Of a stretch of DNA of 64,000 nucleotides, positions 53,301-62,729 are shown one piece after another. Where the stretch lies: positions 45,558 through 109,557 of the forward strand of contig CAJTEN010000007.1 of the NCBI GenBank assembly GCA_910575245.1, read 5' to 3'. Both the position numbers and the translations under genes were made by a program. This stretch comes from Clostridia bacterium. GTDB lineage: Bacteria; Bacillota; Clostridia; Lachnospirales; Lachnospiraceae. The stretch's first letter is position 1, and each line of letters begins with the position of its first letter. Under the pieces are notes generated by a model, which was not told the origin of the DNA, searched no databases, and saw only the letters and a list, made by a program, of their open reading frames with translations.

Positions 53301-56300
53301 GGGCATGGGCGGCGGAATATATGCAGTTAAAACAGGCACTGACAGAGGAGGAATACCGACAGGCAAGGGCTTCCACCTTAAATGCGTTTTATACGCCGCC
53401 TGTGGTCATAAAGGCCATGTATGAAGCCCTTGGAAATATGGGATTGAAGCAGGGAAACATATTGGAGCCTTCCTGCGGCACCGGGAACTTCATGGGGCTT
53501 GTGCCGGAGGGAATGGGAGGCCTTAAGATGTATGGCGTGGAGCTCGACAGCATTTCCGGCAGGATTGCGGGGCAGCTTTACCCGGAGAACCGTATCTCCA
53601 TACAAGGGTTTGAACACGCACAGTACCCGGACAGTTTTTTCGACTGCGTAATCGGGAACGTGCCTTTCGGCGCATACAAGGTGGCGGACAGGCGGTATGA
53701 CCGATTCAGTTTCCTGATTCATGACTATTTTATCGCAAAGTCCCTTGACCTTGTGCGCCCGGGCGGTGTTGTGGCGGTGGTTACGTCAAGCGGCACCATG
53801 GACAAGCAGAACCCGTCTGTGCGGCAGTATATTGCAAACCGCGCGGACTTATTAGGGGCAATAAGGCTTCCGGAGAATGCGTTCTTAAAGAATGCCGGGA
53901 CGGAAACAGTGGCAGATATTTTATTCTTTCAGAAAAGGGACCGGGCAGCCTTGGAGCAGCCGGAATGGGCAAGCCTTGGCATCACGCCGGAGGGATATTC
54001 TGTAAACAGCTACTTTGCTGCCCACCCGGAAATGGTGCTGGGGAAATTTGCCATGGAAAGCACACAGTTCGGGAAGCAGGCGCTCACAGTAAAGCCCATG
54101 GAGGGCACAGCCCTGTCGGAACAGCTGAAGGAGGCAGTAAGCCATATTCAGGGAGATATCACGGACAGGGAGCCGGAGGAACTCCTGCCGGACCAGGCGG
54201 GCGCTTCCATACCCGCCGACCCTTCCGTGAAGAATTTCAGTTTTGCGGAAGTAAACGGGAAGGTATATTACCGGGAGAATGCAAGGATGAACCCGGTGGA
54301 GATCCCGGCAAAGACCACGGAGCGTGTCCTTGGCATGGTAAAACTGCGGGATATTACGCAGGAACTGATCCGCTGCCAGATGGAAGATAAAAGTGATGCG
54401 GAAGTGGAAGCACTGCAGAAAAAGCTGGACACGGAGTATGACAGTTTTACTAAGAAATATGGTCTGATCAGCAGTAACGCCAACCGCCGGGCTTTCTCAC
54501 AGGATTCCAGCTACTGCCTTCTGGCGGCGCTGGAGGTGGTTGACGAGAACGGGAATTTAGAGCGCAAGGCGGATATCTTTACCAAGCGCACCATACGGAA
54601 AGCGGAACCCGTCACCAGCGTGGATACCGCCAGTGAAGCCCTTGCGGTCTCCATCGGGGAAAAAGCAAGGGTAGACATACCGTTTATAGCGGAACTATGC
54701 GGGAAAACGGAGGAGGAAGCCACAAGGGAACTTACCGGGGTAATCTTTAAAAACCCGGTGACAGAAAAGTGGGAGGCGGCGGACGAATATCTTTCCGGCA
54801 ATGTAAGGGAGAAGCTGCGCACAGCAGAATATTATGCAGAAAGCCTCCCGGAGTATGCGCCTAACGTGGAGTATCTTAAGAAAGTGCAGCCTAAAGACCT
54901 TGACGCTCCGGAGATAGAGGTGCGGCTGGGTGCTGCATGGGTGGAGGATACTTATATCACACAGTTCATGGGGGAACTGTTCCAGACACCGGGGAATTAT
55001 CTTGGTAGAAAGATTGCGGCAAGGTATGCGAAAGAAACCGGGCGGTGGCATATTTCAGAGAAGAACCTTGATACCCGCGGAAATTCCCTCGTCACTTCCA
55101 CTTACGGGACGGGCAGGGCAAACGCCTACCGGCTTTTGGAGGACGCCTTAAACCTGCGGGATACCAAGATATACGATAAGATAACAGCGGAGGACGGGAA
55201 AGAGAAACGTGTCCTGAATAAAGCGGAGACCATGGTGGCCCAGCAGAAGCAGGAGATGATCCGGGAAGCCTTTAAGGAATGGGTGTTCAAAGACCTTGAC
55301 CGGCGGGAGGCGTTGTGTAAAACCTATAATGAATTGTTCAACAGCATCCGTCCCCGTGAGTATGACGGGAGCCATATCCGGTTTGTGGGCATGAATCCGG
55401 AGATTGCCATGATGGCGCACCAGAAAAATGCGGTGGCGCATATCCTGTACGGGAACAATACCCTGCTTGCCCACTGCGTGGGTGCAGGGAAGACCTTTGA
55501 GATGGTGGCGGCGGGCATGGAGAGCAGGCGGCTGGGGCTTTCCCATAAGAACCTTTATGTAGTGCCAAACCACCTGACGGAGCAGTGGGGCAGCGATTTC
55601 CTGCGCCTTTATCCGGGAGCCAATATCCTTGTGGCAACGAGAAAAGACTTTGAGCCTGCCAACCGGAAAAAGTTCTGCTCCCGCATTGCCACCGGGGATT
55701 ATGACGGTATCATTATCGGCCACAGCCAGTTTGAGAAGATCCCCCTTTCCATAGAGCGCCAGATTGCGGCCATAGAGCGGCAGATTGATGACATCATCCT
55801 TGCAATCTCAGACGCAAAGGCGGCGGAGGGGGAGCGCTATACCATTAAAGAAATGGAAAAGACAAAGAAGCTGCTGGAAGCAAGGATGGAAAAATTAAAC
55901 AAGCAGGAGCGGAAAGACAATGTAGTGACTTTTGAGGAGCTTGGCGTAGACAGGCTGTTTGTGGACGAGAGCCATTTTTATAAAAACCTCTTTTTGTACA
56001 CGAAAATGCGTAATGTGGCAGGGATATCCCAGACGGACGCGCAGAAAAGCTCCGACATGTTTATGAAGTGCCAGTATATGGACGAGGTCACCGGCGGCAG
56101 GGGGATCACTTTCGCCACCGGCACCCCCATATCGAATAGCATGGTTGAATTATATACTATAATGCGCTACCTGCAGTATGACACCTTACAGAAGCTGGGA
56201 ATAGGGCATTTTGACGCATGGGCGGCAGCGTTCGGGGAGACGGTCACAGGCATAGAGCTTTCCCCGGAAGGGACGGGCTACCGGGCAAAGACACGGTTCG

Positions 56301-58774
56301 CCCGGTTCTATAACCTGCCGGAGTTGATGTCCCTGTTTAAGGAGTGTGCGGATATCCAGACTGCCGACCTGTTGGATCTGCCGGTGCCGGAAGCGGAATA
56401 TGTCAATGAAGTATTAAAGCCAAGCCATGAACAGCAGGAAATGGTAAAAGCGTTTGCGGAACGGGCGGAAGCTGTACGGGCAGGGGGCATTGACCCGGCA
56501 AAGGACAACATGCTGCGGATTACCAATGACGGGAGGAAGTGTGCGCTGGACCAGCGGCTGTTAAACGACATGCTGCCGGATGCGGAGGGGAGCAAGGCGA
56601 ACCGCTGTGTGGAAAATGCTTTTGGAATATGGAAAAGTACCATGCAGGGTAAATCCGCACAAATGATCTTCTGTGACCTTTCCACGCCGAAAGCAGGCGG
56701 CATTTTCAATGTTTATGATGACGTACGGGAAAAGCTTGTGGCGATGGGGATACCAAAGGAGCAGGTGGCCTTTATCCATGAGGCGGCCACGGAGACAAAA
56801 AAGGCGGAATTATTTGCGAAAGTCCGTTCCGGGCAGGTGCGTATCCTCATAGGCTCCACGCCCAAGCTGGGCGCTGGGACCAACGTGCAGGACCGGCTCA
56901 TTGCGCTCCACCACCTGGACTGCCCGTGGAAGCCTGCGGAACTGGAACAGCAGGAAGGGCGCATCCTGCGGCAGGGGAACAGGAATAAGAAGGTGTGGAT
57001 ATACCGGTACGTGACGGAATCAACATTTGATGCGTACCTATGGCAGATTTTGGAAAATAAGCAGAAGTTCATCTCCCAGATTATGACCAGCAAATCCCCG
57101 GTGCGCTCCTGCGAGGACGTGGACGATACCGCCCTGTCCTATGCGGAGATCAAGTCCCTTGCCACCGGGAATGTTTACATAAAAGAAAAGATGGAGCTGG
57201 ATATCCAGGTAAGTAAGTTAAAGCTGTTAAAGGCGGAGCATGTCAGCCAGAAATACCGGCTGGAGGCAGATATCGCAAGGAATTACCCGGCGGAGATTGC
57301 TGAATTGAAAGAACGTGTCGCCGGGCTTTTGGCGGACGTTAAAATGGCAGCCCCTGTTCTGGAAAAGGCGGAGGGGAAAGATAATTTTGCCATGGAGATA
57401 AAAGGCAGGGTATATACGGACCGGAAAGAAGCCGGGGAGGCATTTATCTATGCCTGCCAGGGGCTGCGGGCCACGGACGATGCAAGGCCGGTGGGGAGCT
57501 TTAGCGGGTTTGGGCTGGCAGTCTTTTACAATGCCTTAAGCCAGCAGTATATGGCCAGAATTGGGGGAAAGTGCAGCTACCGGGTGGAGGTCGGCAGGGA
57601 TGCCCTTGGGAATATGCAGCGCATCAGCAACGCGCTTGCGAAAATACCGGAAGAACTGAAAGAAACCCGACAGAAGCTTGAAAACGTGCAGCGCCAGCTT
57701 GCCATAGCGAAGGAGGAGGTGGAGAGGCCTTTTGTGAAGGAAGCGGAGCTTCAGGAGAAATTAGAGCGTCTGGCGGAACTAAACGTGCTTCTTAACATGG
57801 ACGAGAAAAGCCCTGCGGAGGCAGTGGGGCTGGACGATGAGGACCGGGAGACAGAAGATATGCAGGATATTCCGGAGAGAGAGATGGAGGAAAATATAAT
57901 AGAAGAAACTGCCGGAAACAGCAGGAAAAAAGAGCTGGAAGACCCGTGGGAAGAAGAGGAAGGGTATGCCTGTGAGACAGAGAACGGATATTTTGCAATC
58001 CAGGAGACGGAAGGGGGATATGACTATACTTTTTATGGGGAAGATTACCGGGTATTGGATGGCGGCATATATGAGAACCCGGCTGTGCCGATCTGGGAGG
58101 CTGCAGAGGAGATTCTTACGGGTGAAGGACTGTCCGCAGAAGGAATGATGACGGTAGATTATGGCTGGCTTATGGAGAAAGCGGAGGAAGCGGGGCAGAC
58201 GGAAATACAGAAGCTTCCGCTTATATCGGGCAATACGGAGCCGGAAAAGGCGCTGAATGGATTAAGCCGGGCAGAAGTTGAGGAAATGGCGCTCTGCTAT
58301 GCACAGGCACAGATTGAGCATGCAGGATTTGAGGAGGAAGTGAAGCTGCTGGGCGCAAGGGTATATGGGAGCAGAACCAGGGATGGGCTGTACCGGGAAG
58401 GCTCCGACATTGACGTTGTGATCTCCTATGCAGGGGATATCCGTGAGGATGACTTTTTTAACCTTCTGCATGGAGAGGATTTTGGCATGGCAGGGCTTCT
58501 CATTGACATGAACCCCATATCTCTGGAAAAAACAGGAACACTGGAAGAATATCTTGAAAATGCGGAAAAGTATCTGGACGGTAAAGAGGTACAGTTAAAA
58601 TCCGCCAGGTCTGCACCAGAGGATCCCGACAGAATGGAAACGGGGCAGACATCAGAAAACAGGGAAAGGAAGTCGGTGCTGGCGGCACTGAAAGAGCGGC
58701 AGTCGGCCATAGAAAAGCGGGAAAACAGGGCGGAAAATTTAAAAGAATATAAGAAAAGGGGGCAGGAATTATGA
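50333..58774 (+). CDS. Giant polyvalent protein: N6-methylase + SNF2 helicase + nucleotidyltransferase-like domain
   Basis: 2813 residues. N-terminal part (1-240) has YPFPDTMLVHAQRPDATAC, the ArdC/LPD-like start of these proteins. Gly/Pro/Glu/Arg linker about 280-410, overprinted by TnpV. Two copies of one domain (about 467-552 and 626-709; each with EYGTGGxG and VWHD). Methylase: ILEPSCGTGNFMGL (about 1044) and CVIGNVPFGAY (about 1109). SNF2 helicase: HCVGAGKTFEMVAAG (about 1715), VDESHFYKNL (about 1878), ATGTPISNSM (about 1928), QQEGRILRQGNRNK (about 2205). Coiled coil about 2290-2500. Near the C-terminus, RVYGSRTRDG and GSDIDVVISY (about 2678-2700) form a polymerase-beta-type nucleotidyltransferase signature. 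Probably enters or protects DNA during conjugation (anti-restriction, DNA remodelling); inferred. Coding is uninterrupted. Confidence 0.9.
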   Translation: MDRLQKIQQLAGKEAKKISSCPRDWMGYLGTAAKLYRYPFPDTMLVHAQRPDATACVSLEDWNGKVGRWVRRGAKGIALLDDSRTKMKLKYVFDVSDTRLVQGGWTPVLWKMEQRHEAEVLSCLSDTYGLKGKEAAGIGPALMEVSSRIAEENLKEAMRGLDYEVEGTYLEGLGEDAVRVSFRELLKNSIFYAAAIRCGLDPMEYLEEGDFVGIMDFNTPAALAVLGNAISSLTEPLLRGIGRTVKKICLKEEQKALENRTGIGYNKFDTLKRETESGKGGSADGTDIPLGGGLPDPGPDNRGGAEDHREIRDAAEDVPEREPGGLVPGHDAGREAGQPSGGHRGSGSGEDGSPGGRAFGEISGAGQGERPDGVGSPHEQPENHGGGERPAGTGVQLEGEGNGQDMEKAGEMETPAFSVHTGRFPSVEQQVRQIEERVQALYAGEITIPADVVDEVLRAGGNREGSLPRIIYNFMPGKTDGEYTEFIRKEYGTGGRGIIIGGMKYSVWHDELGMQIAAGDSVHGAVLYKAFLTWEEVSGRIHQLLGQGEYAPQEVLDQACSNADTEHTDISVPVEKDMAKGAAAEVKKPLQEAVPYRAREGFSGEELPAFITQDEIDAYLTKGKHSDWRLGIYSYFIQDRTDKERAAFLWKEYGTGGGGTIYDNAEDSGVWHDGKGLLLTRGRYGDIKAEAMLKWPAVAKRIKHLIEHDRYLSTADISRMSEYEKERIVSHAANFYSRIPEAVTRPWDGTSSPYEHRDEIAGLLGTPEGGETLVENMGQALAALPADFEGRDEKGRLLEKVRGYVEGTYTIFPEKKKGIQEGIRIGDSVQLSLFDFMDMNAAPVEKKAPSEEAPKEFPQKEFFQNEPSQKESTGEQAGDVLHSEDSLEAEGTAEGKNLEGQGNAEGQKHSGEPENPEGQKNLPAPANFRITNDDLGAGGPKQKFRANMEAIITLKKIEGENRTATPEERDILSRYVGWGGIPAAFGEGNGAWAAEYMQLKQALTEEEYRQARASTLNAFYTPPVVIKAMYEALGNMGLKQGNILEPSCGTGNFMGLVPEGMGGLKMYGVELDSISGRIAGQLYPENRISIQGFEHAQYPDSFFDCVIGNVPFGAYKVADRRYDRFSFLIHDYFIAKSLDLVRPGGVVAVVTSSGTMDKQNPSVRQYIANRADLLGAIRLPENAFLKNAGTETVADILFFQKRDRAALEQPEWASLGITPEGYSVNSYFAAHPEMVLGKFAMESTQFGKQALTVKPMEGTALSEQLKEAVSHIQGDITDREPEELLPDQAGASIPADPSVKNFSFAEVNGKVYYRENARMNPVEIPAKTTERVLGMVKLRDITQELIRCQMEDKSDAEVEALQKKLDTEYDSFTKKYGLISSNANRRAFSQDSSYCLLAALEVVDENGNLERKADIFTKRTIRKAEPVTSVDTASEALAVSIGEKARVDIPFIAELCGKTEEEATRELTGVIFKNPVTEKWEAADEYLSGNVREKLRTAEYYAESLPEYAPNVEYLKKVQPKDLDAPEIEVRLGAAWVEDTYITQFMGELFQTPGNYLGRKIAARYAKETGRWHISEKNLDTRGNSLVTSTYGTGRANAYRLLEDALNLRDTKIYDKITAEDGKEKRVLNKAETMVAQQKQEMIREAFKEWVFKDLDRREALCKTYNELFNSIRPREYDGSHIRFVGMNPEIAMMAHQKNAVAHILYGNNTLLAHCVGAGKTFEMVAAGMESRRLGLSHKNLYVVPNHLTEQWGSDFLRLYPGANILVATRKDFEPANRKKFCSRIATGDYDGIIIGHSQFEKIPLSIERQIAAIERQIDDIILAISDAKAAEGERYTIKEMEKTKKLLEARMEKLNKQERKDNVVTFEELGVDRLFVDESHFYKNLFLYTKMRNVAGISQTDAQKSSDMFMKCQYMDEVTGGRGITFATGTPISNSMVELYTIMRYLQYDTLQKLGIGHFDAWAAAFGETVTGIELSPEGTGYRAKTRFARFYNLPELMSLFKECADIQTADLLDLPVPEAEYVNEVLKPSHEQQEMVKAFAERAEAVRAGGIDPAKDNMLRITNDGRKCALDQRLLNDMLPDAEGSKANRCVENAFGIWKSTMQGKSAQMIFCDLSTPKAGGIFNVYDDVREKLVAMGIPKEQVAFIHEAATETKKAELFAKVRSGQVRILIGSTPKLGAGTNVQDRLIALHHLDCPWKPAELEQQEGRILRQGNRNKKVWIYRYVTESTFDAYLWQILENKQKFISQIMTSKSPVRSCEDVDDTALSYAEIKSLATGNVYIKEKMELDIQVSKLKLLKAEHVSQKYRLEADIARNYPAEIAELKERVAGLLADVKMAAPVLEKAEGKDNFAMEIKGRVYTDRKEAGEAFIYACQGLRATDDARPVGSFSGFGLAVFYNALSQQYMARIGGKCSYRVEVGRDALGNMQRISNALAKIPEELKETRQKLENVQRQLAIAKEEVERPFVKEAELQEKLERLAELNVLLNMDEKSPAEAVGLDDEDRETEDMQDIPEREMEENIIEETAGNSRKKELEDPWEEEEGYACETENGYFAIQETEGGYDYTFYGEDYRVLDGGIYENPAVPIWEAAEEILTGEGLSAEGMMTVDYGWLMEKAEEAGQTEIQKLPLISGNTEPEKALNGLSRAEVEEMALCYAQAQIEHAGFEEEVKLLGARVYGSRTRDGLYREGSDIDVVISYAGDIREDDFFNLLHGEDFGMAGLLIDMNPISLEKTGTLEEYLENAEKYLDGKEVQLKSARSAPEDPDRMETGQTSENRERKSVLAALKERQSAIEKRENRAENLKEYKKRGQEL
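51183..51524 (+). CDS. tnpV: TnpV-like protein nested in another frame of the giant gene
   Basis: 113 residues in the +1 frame relative to the 2813-residue gene. ATG 51183 has a strong GGGAAGGAGG eight bases upstream. The product has the full TnpV pattern: ELTYHWEGDYLIPDLT, GKYGMLRKTFLKENRAGWYQ, MLEGKLDSHLADIEEAA, MAWAAHMNSLRTMAEESVLQ and ELVYS. In the giant gene the same bases encode a low-complexity linker. So this is a complete, conserved overlapping gene. TnpV's role is unknown. Confidence 0.82.
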   Translation: MELTYHWEGDYLIPDLTIEEEQRTIGKYGMLRKTFLKENRAGWYQGMMLEGKLDSHLADIEEAAAERMEALVEGLLEKYPAPDKGKDQMAWAAHMNSLRTMAEESVLQELVYS

Positions 58775-59754
58775 CTATGGAAAACCAGTTTGAAGTTTAC
58801 CAGATGCGGCAGACGCCGGAGACAAGGCATATTCGTTTTCGTGCCTATCAAACGCTGCTGGAAAAAGGAATACGGGTCAGGAAGGAAGATTATGAACGGG
58901 TCTATACGGGAGCCCTGTGTCCGCAGGATACCCCGGAGGGAGTAAAGGAGCGGCTTGACAGACAGCCGCCCCGTTCCTTTGTAGGGCATTCCGTCAGCGT
59001 CAGCGATGTGCTGGTATTTTACAGGGAAGGCACAGTCATCTCTTACTATGTGGAAAAGACCGGGTTTACCGTGATAGAAAATTTTGTTGATAAAGAAAGC
59101 GGTTCATCTGGAACAGCAGTTTCCATTGATACAATAAATTTCCATATAGAAGGGAAAGCCGGGAGCTGGCTTGCCTTTGACAGTATCAGGCTGGAAGGAC
59201 GGGAGTTTTTTCTGATGGAGCATGAAACTTACGGGAAGGAAGCCGCATGGGTAGTGGTGGACGGAACAGGGCGGCTGGCGGTGGATCATGTCAGGAACGG
59301 TTTTGACGGGGAAGTGAGGGGGAAGCTGGAAGAGTACATCCGCTCATCACAGCCGGAAGCGGAAGGGTGCAGCAAGGAAGAAACCCGGCGAAAGCCTGTT
59401 CCGGCAGAACCGGAAAGAACGCACACCTGTCAAAAGGAAACAAAGCTGCACCAAATAGAATCTGGAACAGATACGCCTACGCCTGACAACTGGCAGAAAT
59501 ATATGGAAAATGGGGAATACTTAAGAAGCGCAGAGATCAGCGGAGAGCAGAATTATAATCTGATTGACGGGCGCAAAAACAATGGGTATAAGTCCCCGTC
59601 TGCGGTAAACAGTATGCCACCGAAAAAGAAGCCGCAGGGCAGGCCTTCAGTACTGGCAAAGCTCCACAAAAAGCAGGCGGAGATTGCAAAGCGAGGTGGG
59701 AAAAAGGAGCGGCAGGCGGCGGTAGAAAATGATGCGGGGCGTGAACGGAAATAG
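58771..59754 (+). CDS. YodL domain / DUF4316 protein
   Basis: 327 residues, starting in an ATGA overlap with the giant gene. N-terminal YodL-like domain (FEVYQMRQTPETRHIRFRAY, RVRKEDYERVYTG), a middle LPD-like domain (GHSVSVSDVLVFYREGTVIS, with YYVEKTGFTVIENF), and a C-terminal DUF4316 tail (YNLIDGRKNNG, RPSVLAKLHKKQAEIAKRG). This combination always follows the giant helicase in these ICEs; role unknown. Confidence 0.88.
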   Translation: MTMENQFEVYQMRQTPETRHIRFRAYQTLLEKGIRVRKEDYERVYTGALCPQDTPEGVKERLDRQPPRSFVGHSVSVSDVLVFYREGTVISYYVEKTGFTVIENFVDKESGSSGTAVSIDTINFHIEGKAGSWLAFDSIRLEGREFFLMEHETYGKEAAWVVVDGTGRLAVDHVRNGFDGEVRGKLEEYIRSSQPEAEGCSKEETRRKPVPAEPERTHTCQKETKLHQIESGTDTPTPDNWQKYMENGEYLRSAEISGEQNYNLIDGRKNNGYKSPSAVNSMPPKKKPQGRPSVLAKLHKKQAEIAKRGGKKERQAAVENDAGRERK

Positions 59755-59762
59755 AAAAAGGA

Positions 59763-59795
59763 GTGTCTGGCATTGTGCCGGGCACTTCTTTTTTT
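59763..59795 (+). terminator. Intrinsic terminator of the helicase operon
   Basis: GTGTCTGGCA 59763-59772 and TGCCGGGCAC 59776-59785 pair (with G-U) around TTG, followed by TTCTTTTTTT. The group II intron starts five bases after the T-run. Confidence 0.85.
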
Positions 59796-60210
59796 GGAAG
59801 TGCGCCCAGTATGGGCGCAATCTAATCGGTGAAAGTCCGTAACACGCCCTGGTAGTGGGAAGTGTATAGCCAGGAGCAAGGGTGTCCATCGTGAGGTGGA
59901 ATCTGAAGAAAGCTGGAGGCAAAGCTCTGGTCTGACGAACAGAAATCACATCAGGCTACAGTTAGGGATAAGGCTGCTTGACAAGTCGAAGTCCAATAAC
60001 TACCCGGAACTAACTGTGGTAAATGTGGCGGATGGATGGAGTGAAAGATTGCGTTCTTACCTGGGGAGGTCTCGTCAGCGGATGAAATTACATCAACAAA
60101 AGCAAAGGAAATCCGTAGTAACAACGAATGGCGAGAAGTCAGCAGAGGTCATAGTACCATTGTGGTTGCAAACATAATGGGAAGGACTGAACTTTAGGAG
60201 ATGTGGGTAA

Positions 60211-60602
60211 ATGAATGTGACTAATGACAGATTTAAGGACAGACAACTTCATATTGAGGACTATCTGCAAATGGTATCGACGGAATCGAAAGAGTATGCA
60301 GAAGTGTCCGCCTGTCAGAGGATTGCTGAAAACAACCGCATCATCACAGACTTTCAGACGGACGGACTGCTGGAGAAGATTTTACAGCCAACTAATCTAA
60401 ATAATGCATACAAGAAAGTAAAATCAAACAAAGGAGCAGGCGGTGTTGATGGGATGAGCGTGGATGAACTTCTGCCGTTCCTCAGAGATAACCAGGTGAA
60501 ACTAATCCAGCAGTTAAAGGATGGGAAATACAAACCCAATCCAGTCCGCAGGGCAGAAATACCCAAAGAAACAAAAGGAGAATTTCGGAAACTGGGAGTA
60601 CC
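60211..60602 (+). pseudogene. ltrA: Intron-encoded reverse transcriptase, 5' part
   Basis: Encodes the RT-0/RT-1 part: TDGLLEKILQPTNLNNAYKK, VKSNKGAGGVDGMSVDELL and NPVRRAEIPKETKGEFRKLG. The frame runs to GTACC at 60598-60602, then enters the inserted element. Joined to 63559 the codons read V-P-T-V-V-D-R, the conserved RT sequence. Start ATG 60211; AGGAGATG lies upstream. Confidence 0.9.
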
Positions 60603-60689
60603 CATGGTTTCTTCATACTGCACACCTCCCAACGTTGTTTTGGAATGCTGCCTCCGGGTATCATGAAGGCAGTCGCTTTATTAAAAGTA

Positions 60690-62729
60690 TCATGTGTAAA
60701 GTGCTTTTATCGATTCCAGATTGGAATCATCAATCAGGACTTCCCATGGCCAGCCCCGATGCTGCTTCCTTGCGGGAATCTTACCGGCAGATATGCCGTA
60801 GTAGACCCTGTCGGCGGATATGCCGAGCAGCCCTGCGGCCTCAGCGACAGATATGCCCTGCCGGTTTCTTTCGTAGGGGCCGGAAATATCATATTTATAA
60901 CGGATCCACCGAACCCCGGCATATGTGAAGGCCTTTCCCTCAGGGGTAACCAGCCCGTCTTGGTTCAGCCGTGCTGCAATCCCGGAATCATCCAGGGTCG
61001 CTGCCAGTTCACGGATTCTGGAAACGGTACTGTCAGTGTGCCGCCTGCGGTCGCCATAGGGAAGGTTCTTTTTTAAGGAAAGCTGTTCGCATTTCCCGCT
61101 GCGGAACCGGATGCCTATTGAAAAATCAGGGCATCGCTTTTCTGCCAGGACAGTGATATCGTCCACCAGGATACGGATGACACGTTTCTTTTCTTTTGGC
61201 GTAGAAGTCGGTGCATTCCAGATCTCTGGGATCTTCTGCGCGAGGTTCAGGATGTCCTGTTCTTCTTTTTCGGAAGGGACCCAGGCTTTTCTGGAACTGT
61301 ATGTGGCATAGTCCTGTTTTGCTCTTTCCAGTTCTTTGAGCTTCTGGTTCCAGTTGGACTCCAGGGAGCGGACAACCAGTCTGTTTTCCGGGTCTGCGAG
61401 CATGAACTGCCGCTCTGTGCGGTCAGCTTCATACTGTGCACGTTCGATGGAGAGGAGCCATTGTTTATCCGACATCCTGTCCGCATCATTTATGCTGTGC
61501 ATGACTTTCAGGGAGAGCTCCAGTTCTGAGGGCTTCATGATGGCGAGGATCCTTTCGGAGACTGCCTGGTCAAGGGCTTCGGCAGGGACAGAGGAACAGG
61601 TTGCCTTATTGCCATGCTCCCAGCGGCCGATGCATTCGTATAAAGGGCGTATGCCGCCGGTCCCCGTGTAACGGACTGTCATACGGCGGCCACATCTCCC
61701 GCAGAGAAGGACTCCTGTAAGGAGGGCGGCCCCCTCACGTGCCGGGCCGCAGCGCTCCATATTCGTCTGGTTGGAGGCAAGGCGTTTCTGGTTCTCCTCG
61801 AATTCTTCCCAGGAGATAAAAGCCTGGTGATGGTCGGGGAGGAATACTTTCCAGTCTTCTTTGTCTGGGAGGCGGACGGGGTGGTGTTCGAAGTGCCCGT
61901 CGGCATCAATGGTCTTATTATCACGATAGCGTCCATACACATACGCTCCGGCATAAGCAGGATTGTGGATGACGTCAAGGACACGGCTGTGGGTCAGCGT
62001 CCCCCATGTGACCTTCCCATCCCATGCGCCTCCATAAGCCCGCTTGGGGAAAGAAAGATTGTTTTCGGCGAAATACCGGACAACACCGTAGGCGCTTCCG
62101 GATGTGCGGAATGCCCGGAACAGGGTGGAAAGGGCATGCTGTACCCCTTCATCAGGATCCATGATGGTCCTGCCGCTGGCATCATAGATATAGCCAACAG
62201 GCAGCGGGAAGCGTAGTTCTCCCCTGGAAGCGGCGTTTTCCTTCCCGCCAATCATACGGGCGTGGAGGAAGTGGAGTTCCGCTTCGCCCATGGTGCCTTT
62301 CAGGCCGATCAGGAGCCGGTCGTTAAAGTCTGACATGTCGTAGATGCCGTCTTCGTCGATCACGAGGGTGCCGAACAGCCCGCAGAGCTCAAGGAGCTTC
62401 ATGAGGTCGGCTGAAGACCTGGCAAGGCGTGATATCTCCAGTCCGAGCACTGCGCCGACTTCGCCCAGTGATACGCTTGTCACGAGCTGGGCAAAGCCCG
62501 GGCGTTTGGAACGTCCGGAACCGGATATGCCCAGATCCCCGTCGATCACGCGGATGTGTTCTTCCGGCCAGCCAAGCGATAATGCCCTTTCCCTGAGGGC
62601 GTACTGCCTCTGGGTGCTCTCCTGGTTGAACCGTACCTGGGCCATCGTCGACTGGCGGACATAGACCAGGGCTTCCCGGTTCAGGTGCTGGGCCCGTACT
62701 TTGGACGGGATCTGCAGGTTCCGCTTCAT
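60690..62729 (-). CDS. Large serine recombinase with C-terminal DNA-binding extension
   Basis: 679 residues; GGAAAGGAGG precedes the ATG. Resolvase domain with catalytic Ser in LVYVRQSTMAQVRFNQEST, then DLGISGSGRSKRPGF and LGLEISRLARSSADL. Recombinase domain (RAYGGAWDGKVTWGTLTHSR). Zinc ribbon CGRCGRRMTVRY. Extra C-terminal region (570-679): DDSGIAARLNQDGLVTPEGK and an excisionase/MerR-like helix-turn-helix (GISVAEAAGLLGISADRVYY). This long type with DUF6788 and DUF5372 partners is a separate family from TnpX. Confidence 0.92.
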   Translation of the reverse strand: MKRNLQIPSKVRAQHLNREALVYVRQSTMAQVRFNQESTQRQYALRERALSLGWPEEHIRVIDGDLGISGSGRSKRPGFAQLVTSVSLGEVGAVLGLEISRLARSSADLMKLLELCGLFGTLVIDEDGIYDMSDFNDRLLIGLKGTMGEAELHFLHARMIGGKENAASRGELRFPLPVGYIYDASGRTIMDPDEGVQHALSTLFRAFRTSGSAYGVVRYFAENNLSFPKRAYGGAWDGKVTWGTLTHSRVLDVIHNPAYAGAYVYGRYRDNKTIDADGHFEHHPVRLPDKEDWKVFLPDHHQAFISWEEFEENQKRLASNQTNMERCGPAREGAALLTGVLLCGRCGRRMTVRYTGTGGIRPLYECIGRWEHGNKATCSSVPAEALDQAVSERILAIMKPSELELSLKVMHSINDADRMSDKQWLLSIERAQYEADRTERQFMLADPENRLVVRSLESNWNQKLKELERAKQDYATYSSRKAWVPSEKEEQDILNLAQKIPEIWNAPTSTPKEKKRVIRILVDDITVLAEKRCPDFSIGIRFRSGKCEQLSLKKNLPYGDRRRHTDSTVSRIRELAATLDDSGIAARLNQDGLVTPEGKAFTYAGVRWIRYKYDISGPYERNRQGISVAEAAGLLGISADRVYYGISAGKIPARKQHRGWPWEVLIDDSNLESIKALYT

